Shown: in pieces, positions 39,807-42,162 of the stretch
Layout of the letters: the number at the start of each line of letters is the position of its first letter
How positions within the stretch are numbered: the first letter of the stretch is position 1
Source: Lautropia sp.
GTDB taxonomy: Bacteria; Pseudomonadota; Gammaproteobacteria; Burkholderiales; Burkholderiaceae_E
NCBI GenBank assembly: GCA_030532895.1
Contig: JAUNKF010000024.1
Location: forward strand, 8,466 to 50,627
Direction of reading: 5' to 3'
Length of the DNA stretch: 42,162 nucleotides
Translations under genes and position numbers: made by a program
Notes under the pieces: model-generated
Told to the model about the DNA's origin: nothing
The model's database searches: none
The model's input: only the letters and a program-made list of their open reading frames with translations

Positions 39807-40649
39807 TCAGGCTTGACGCACCAATTGGCACTGGCTGCCCAGGCCATCGATGCCAAGCGTCATGACTTGCCCCGGCTTCAGGTACACAGGAGGCTTCTGG
39901 CCCAGACCCACGCCGGGAGGGGTGCCGGTGGAGATCACGTCGCCGGGTTGCAGGCTCATGAACTGGCTCAGGTAGTGGATGATGAATGGCACCTTGAAGA
40001 TCATCGTCCTCGTGTTGCCGTCCTGATATCGGTGTCCATCCACATCCAGCCAAAGACGAAGGTTGGCCGGGTCGGGCACCTCGTCCGGCGTCACCAGCCA
40101 GGGGCCGATCGGCCCGAAGGTGTCGCATCCTTTGCCTTTGTCCCATTGACCGCCCCGTTCCAGCTGGTATTCGCGTTCGGAGATGTCGTTGATGACGCAA
40201 AAGCCCGCCACATGCTTCATGGCGTCGGCTTCTGACACATAGCGGGCTTGCGTGCCGATCACCACGCCCAGCTCCACTTCCCAGTCGGTCTTCCGTGAGC
40301 CGCGTGGTATCAGCACGTCGTCATTTGGGCCGTTGATGGCACTTGTCCATTTGGCAAAGACGACCGGCTCATCCGGAATGGCGGCACCGGTTTCGGCTGC
40401 ATGGTCGGCATAGTTCAGACCGATGCAGATGAACTTGCCGACCTGGCCGACACAGGCCCCCAGCCGGGGATCGCCGTCCACACGTGGCAGGCTTGCCTGG
40501 TCGAGTTGCTGCAGTCGGGAGAGCGTGTCGGCTGACAAAGCGTCACCGGCCACGTCGTCGATGATGCCGTCGAGGCTGCGGATGTTGCCTTCAAGGTCGA
40601 GCAGCCCAGGTTTTTCCTGGCCTGCGGGGCCGTAGCGGAGGAGTTTCAT
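39807..40649 (-). CDS. FAH-family hydrolase, 2,4-diketo-3-deoxy-L-fuconate hydrolase type
   Basis: A 280-residue FAH-family enzyme from the ATG at 40649, which has GGAG close upstream on the minus strand. Metal ligands E124 and E126 (DWEVELGVV) and D155 (VINDISERE) are in place, and SAINGPNDDVLIP and STGTPPGVGLGQKP match the family. In the non-phosphorylating L-fucose pathway it cleaves the 2,4-diketo acid to pyruvate and L-lactate. The dehydrogenase that makes this substrate from 2-keto-3-deoxyfuconate is not in the window. It is distinct from the FAH at 18739, which is a longer subtype. Confidence 0.88.
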   Translation of the reverse strand: MKLLRYGPAGQEKPGLLDLEGNIRSLDGIIDDVAGDALSADTLSRLQQLDQASLPRVDGDPRLGACVGQVGKFICIGLNYADHAAETGAAIPDEPVVFAKWTSAINGPNDDVLIPRGSRKTDWEVELGVVIGTQARYVSEADAMKHVAGFCVINDISEREYQLERGGQWDKGKGCDTFGPIGPWLVTPDEVPDPANLRLWLDVDGHRYQDGNTRTMIFKVPFIIHYLSQFMSLQPGDVISTGTPPGVGLGQKPPVYLKPGQVMTLGIDGLGSQCQLVRQA

Positions 40650-40706
40650 GACTGTGTATTCGAGAAGTGAGCAGATTGTCGGATCAACAAGGCCGACCGC
40701 GCGCAG

Positions 40707-40720
40707 GGCAGGCGCCTGCC
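40707..40720. promoter_or_regulatory. Perfect 14-bp palindrome
   Basis: GGCAGGCGCCTGCC in the 154 bp between the sugar-binding protein and the FAH gene. A possible regulator site; no known protein can be assigned. Confidence 0.3.
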
Positions 40721-40740
40721 GGGTGCCCCGCATGAAAGCT

Positions 40741-40768
40741 GCTGGCGCCCGACAGGGCCAGCCTTTTT
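40741..40768 (+). terminator. Terminator-like hairpin inside the fucose operon
   Basis: GCTGGC, ten-base loop, GCCAGC, then CTTTTT on the plus strand. The genes here run on the minus strand, where the same hairpin lacks a good T run. It could stabilise the binding protein message or stop antisense transcription. Confidence 0.35.
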
Positions 40769-40803
40769 GATCAGGCCGTTGTCTGGCGCGATGCTGGTGT
40801 GCC

Positions 40804-41754
40804 TCAGTCGTAGAGGACGGCAGCGATGTCTGGTGTATCGATGTTGTGCTTGTCGTACCAGTAGAAGCCGGTATCGATGATGGCCGGCAGTGTTTCGCCC
40901 TTGATGGCCGAGACGGCAGCTTTCACGGTTTCATAGCCGATGCCGACGGGGTTTTGTGTGATGGCGCCCGCGATGAGGCCGTTTCGGATCGCCTCGGTCT
41001 GGGCTTTGCCCGAATCGAAACCCACGACGGTGATGCCTTGCTTGCCGCTTTCCTTCACGCCTTTGGCGACCCCGATGGCAGAGCCTTCATTGGTGCCAAA
41101 AATCCCTTTCAGCTTTGGGTTGCCCTGAAGCAGGGTTTTGGCGATTTCAGCCGACTTCAGGTGATCGCCGCCGCCATACTGGATCGACACGATCCGGATG
41201 TTCGGGTATTTCGCCTTGATCTGGTCGACGAAACCGTCGCGGCGATCGACGCCGGTGGACGATGTCTGATCATGGCCCACCACAGCCACTTCTCCTTCAC
41301 CACCGATCAGTGCGGCCATCTTGTCGGCCGCCAGGGCAGCGGCTGCCCTGCTGTTCGTCTGGGCGGTGGCGACAGGAATCGGGCTGTCGACACCCGAATC
41401 AAAGGCAATGATCGGGATGCCTGCACGCTGGGCGCGTTTCAGCAGCGGAATGGCAGCCTTGCTGTCCACGGCCGCGAAGCCGATGGCTTTCGGTTTTTTC
41501 GACAGAGCGGCCGACAACATGTCCAGTTGCTTGTCGACTTGCGCTTCGCCTTCTGGCCCCTCGAAAGTGACCTTGACGTTGAACTCGGCGGCTGCCTTGT
41601 CGGCCCCCTGTTTGACGGCTTGCCAGAACTGGTGCTGGAAGCCTTTGGAAATCAGCGGCACATAGGCTTGATCCTGTGCCTGGGCCTGGACGGTGATGAG
41701 GCCGCTCAGGCTGGCAGCGATGGCCAGCGTGATCAGTTTGCGTTTGGTGATCAT
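40804..41754 (-). CDS. Sugar ABC transporter substrate-binding protein (ribose-binding type)
   Basis: A 316-residue periplasmic binding protein of the RbsB/Peripla_BP_4 type with a signal peptide of about 26 residues (KLITLAIAASLSGLITVQAQA). Family segments: VPLISKGFQHQFWQAVKQGA, IPIIAFDSGVDS, VGHDQTSSTGVDRRDGF and GIFGTNEGSAIGVAKGV. AGGAG precedes the start. It follows the RbsC-like permease and precedes the L-fucose catabolic genes, so L-fucose or a fucoside is the probable ligand. No sugar-specific residue can be confirmed by eye. Confidence 0.92.
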   Translation of the reverse strand: MITKRKLITLAIAASLSGLITVQAQAQDQAYVPLISKGFQHQFWQAVKQGADKAAAEFNVKVTFEGPEGEAQVDKQLDMLSAALSKKPKAIGFAAVDSKAAIPLLKRAQRAGIPIIAFDSGVDSPIPVATAQTNSRAAAALAADKMAALIGGEGEVAVVGHDQTSSTGVDRRDGFVDQIKAKYPNIRIVSIQYGGGDHLKSAEIAKTLLQGNPKLKGIFGTNEGSAIGVAKGVKESGKQGITVVGFDSGKAQTEAIRNGLIAGAITQNPVGIGYETVKAAVSAIKGETLPAIIDTGFYWYDKHNIDTPDIAAVLYD

Positions 41755-41845
41755 CAGGGTCTCCTCTTCGATGAAGGCTGGGGCGCTTGTGTCGAACAGG
41801 GCAAGCGCCGGTTTGTGACTGGGCGGGAAGTACGTGGTCGGGTGG

Positions 41846-42162
41846 TCAGTCTTTGCCGCGACGACGCAGGTTGTCGGCGTAGACGGCCAGGATGATGATG
41901 AGGCCGGTGAGCACGAGCTGCCATTCCTGCGCCACGTTCATGATGCGTAAGCCATTGACCAGTACGCTCATCACGAAGGCACCGATCAGCGTGCCAAGAA
42001 TGGTGCCGACACCACCGGCGAGCGACGTGCCACCGATCACGACGGCCGCGATCGCTTCCAGCTCATAACCCATGCCGAGTGCTGGCTGAGCCGAGTTCAG
42101 ACGGGACGCGATGATCAGGCCGGCAATGGCACAGATGGCACCGGAGAAGGCGTAGATGACGA
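41846..42162 (-). CDS. Sugar ABC transporter permease, RbsC type (partial, runs off the right edge)
   Basis: The C-terminal 105 residues of a ribose-type permease; the frame stays open to the window edge, so the 5' part is missing only because the window ends. The segment SRLNSAQPALGMGYELEAIA and the coupling motif VIGGTSLAGGVGTILGTLIG are hallmarks of BPD_transp_2 permeases, followed by two hydrophobic segments and a basic tail (DNLRRRGKD). It is co-directional with the binding protein, 91 bp upstream of it. The ATPase gene probably lies further upstream outside the window. Confidence 0.92.
   Translation of the reverse strand, partial: VIYAFSGAICAIAGLIIASRLNSAQPALGMGYELEAIAAVVIGGTSLAGGVGTILGTLIGAFVMSVLVNGLRIMNVAQEWQLVLTGLIIILAVYADNLRRRGKD

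Overview
The window is high-GC, densely coded DNA from a proteobacterium. It is most likely a betaproteobacterium of the order Burkholderiales, judging by the catabolic gene content, the close match of the SDR to the Burkholderia-type L-fucose dehydrogenase, and the many TRAP/ABC uptake and IclR/LysR regulator genes. The species cannot be fixed from the sequence. No rRNA, tRNA, CRISPR array, insertion sequence or integrase was seen. It reads as a chromosomal catabolic region with many small-molecule degradation operons, most with their own uptake system and regulator.

Layout. (1) 1-2927, plus strand: part of a valine degradation operon (acyl-CoA dehydrogenase, enoyl-CoA hydratase, 3-hydroxyisobutyrate dehydrogenase mmsB). 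(2) 3362-7615, plus: a peptide/nickel-type ABC importer (binding protein and two permeases, no ATPase) coupled to a TIM-barrel sugar-phosphate isomerase/epimerase-like enzyme. (3) 7792-12699, plus: an export complex of TolC-like outer membrane channel, HlyD-like adaptor and two ABC-2 permeases, again without an ATPase gene. (4) 12673-23985: an aromatic-acid type catabolic region. A divergent IclR regulator faces an operon of a metallo-beta-lactamase-fold protein, an FAD monooxygenase and a DUF2783 protein. A LysR regulator faces a VOC-fold protein plus fumarylacetoacetate hydrolase. A TRAP transporter (DctPQM) and maleylacetoacetate isomerase follow. Together these suggest hydroxylation, ring opening, cis/trans isomerisation and hydrolysis, but no classical cupin homogentisate or gentisate dioxygenase is present; the VOC protein is the only candidate ring-cleaving enzyme here. 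(5) 24179-25357: a Bcr/CflA-type MFS exporter. (6) 25552-31160: D-lysine/pipecolate catabolism (hglS-amaA-amaB on the minus strand with a divergent LysR regulator), the arrangement known from Pseudomonas putida. (7) 31281-35627: a large DUF4153 membrane protein, a decayed AlbA_2/RecG-like gene, and an unusual signal-peptide-bearing 2-keto-4-pentenoate hydratase-like protein. (8) 35714-42162, minus: a T4 endonuclease V-like pyrimidine dimer glycosylase, then a non-phosphorylating L-fucose pathway (mutarotase, L-fucose dehydrogenase, lactonase, L-fuconate dehydratase, diketo-acid hydrolase) with a ribose-type ABC transporter that runs off the right edge.

Regulatory structure visible by eye includes a strong sigma70-like promoter with an overlapping inverted repeat before the metallo-beta-lactamase operon, a promoter with an overlapping palindrome between LysR and the VOC gene, three CGTnTCAG repeats before hglS, several clear hairpin terminators, and a dispersed repeat of about 30 bp in at least three intergenic positions. 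The points most worth a second look are the VOC-based ring-fission module, the metallo-beta-lactamase-fold protein that has lost half of its metal ligands, the exported hydratase-fold protein, and the dispersed repeat. All functional calls come from reading the sequence; no searches were run.
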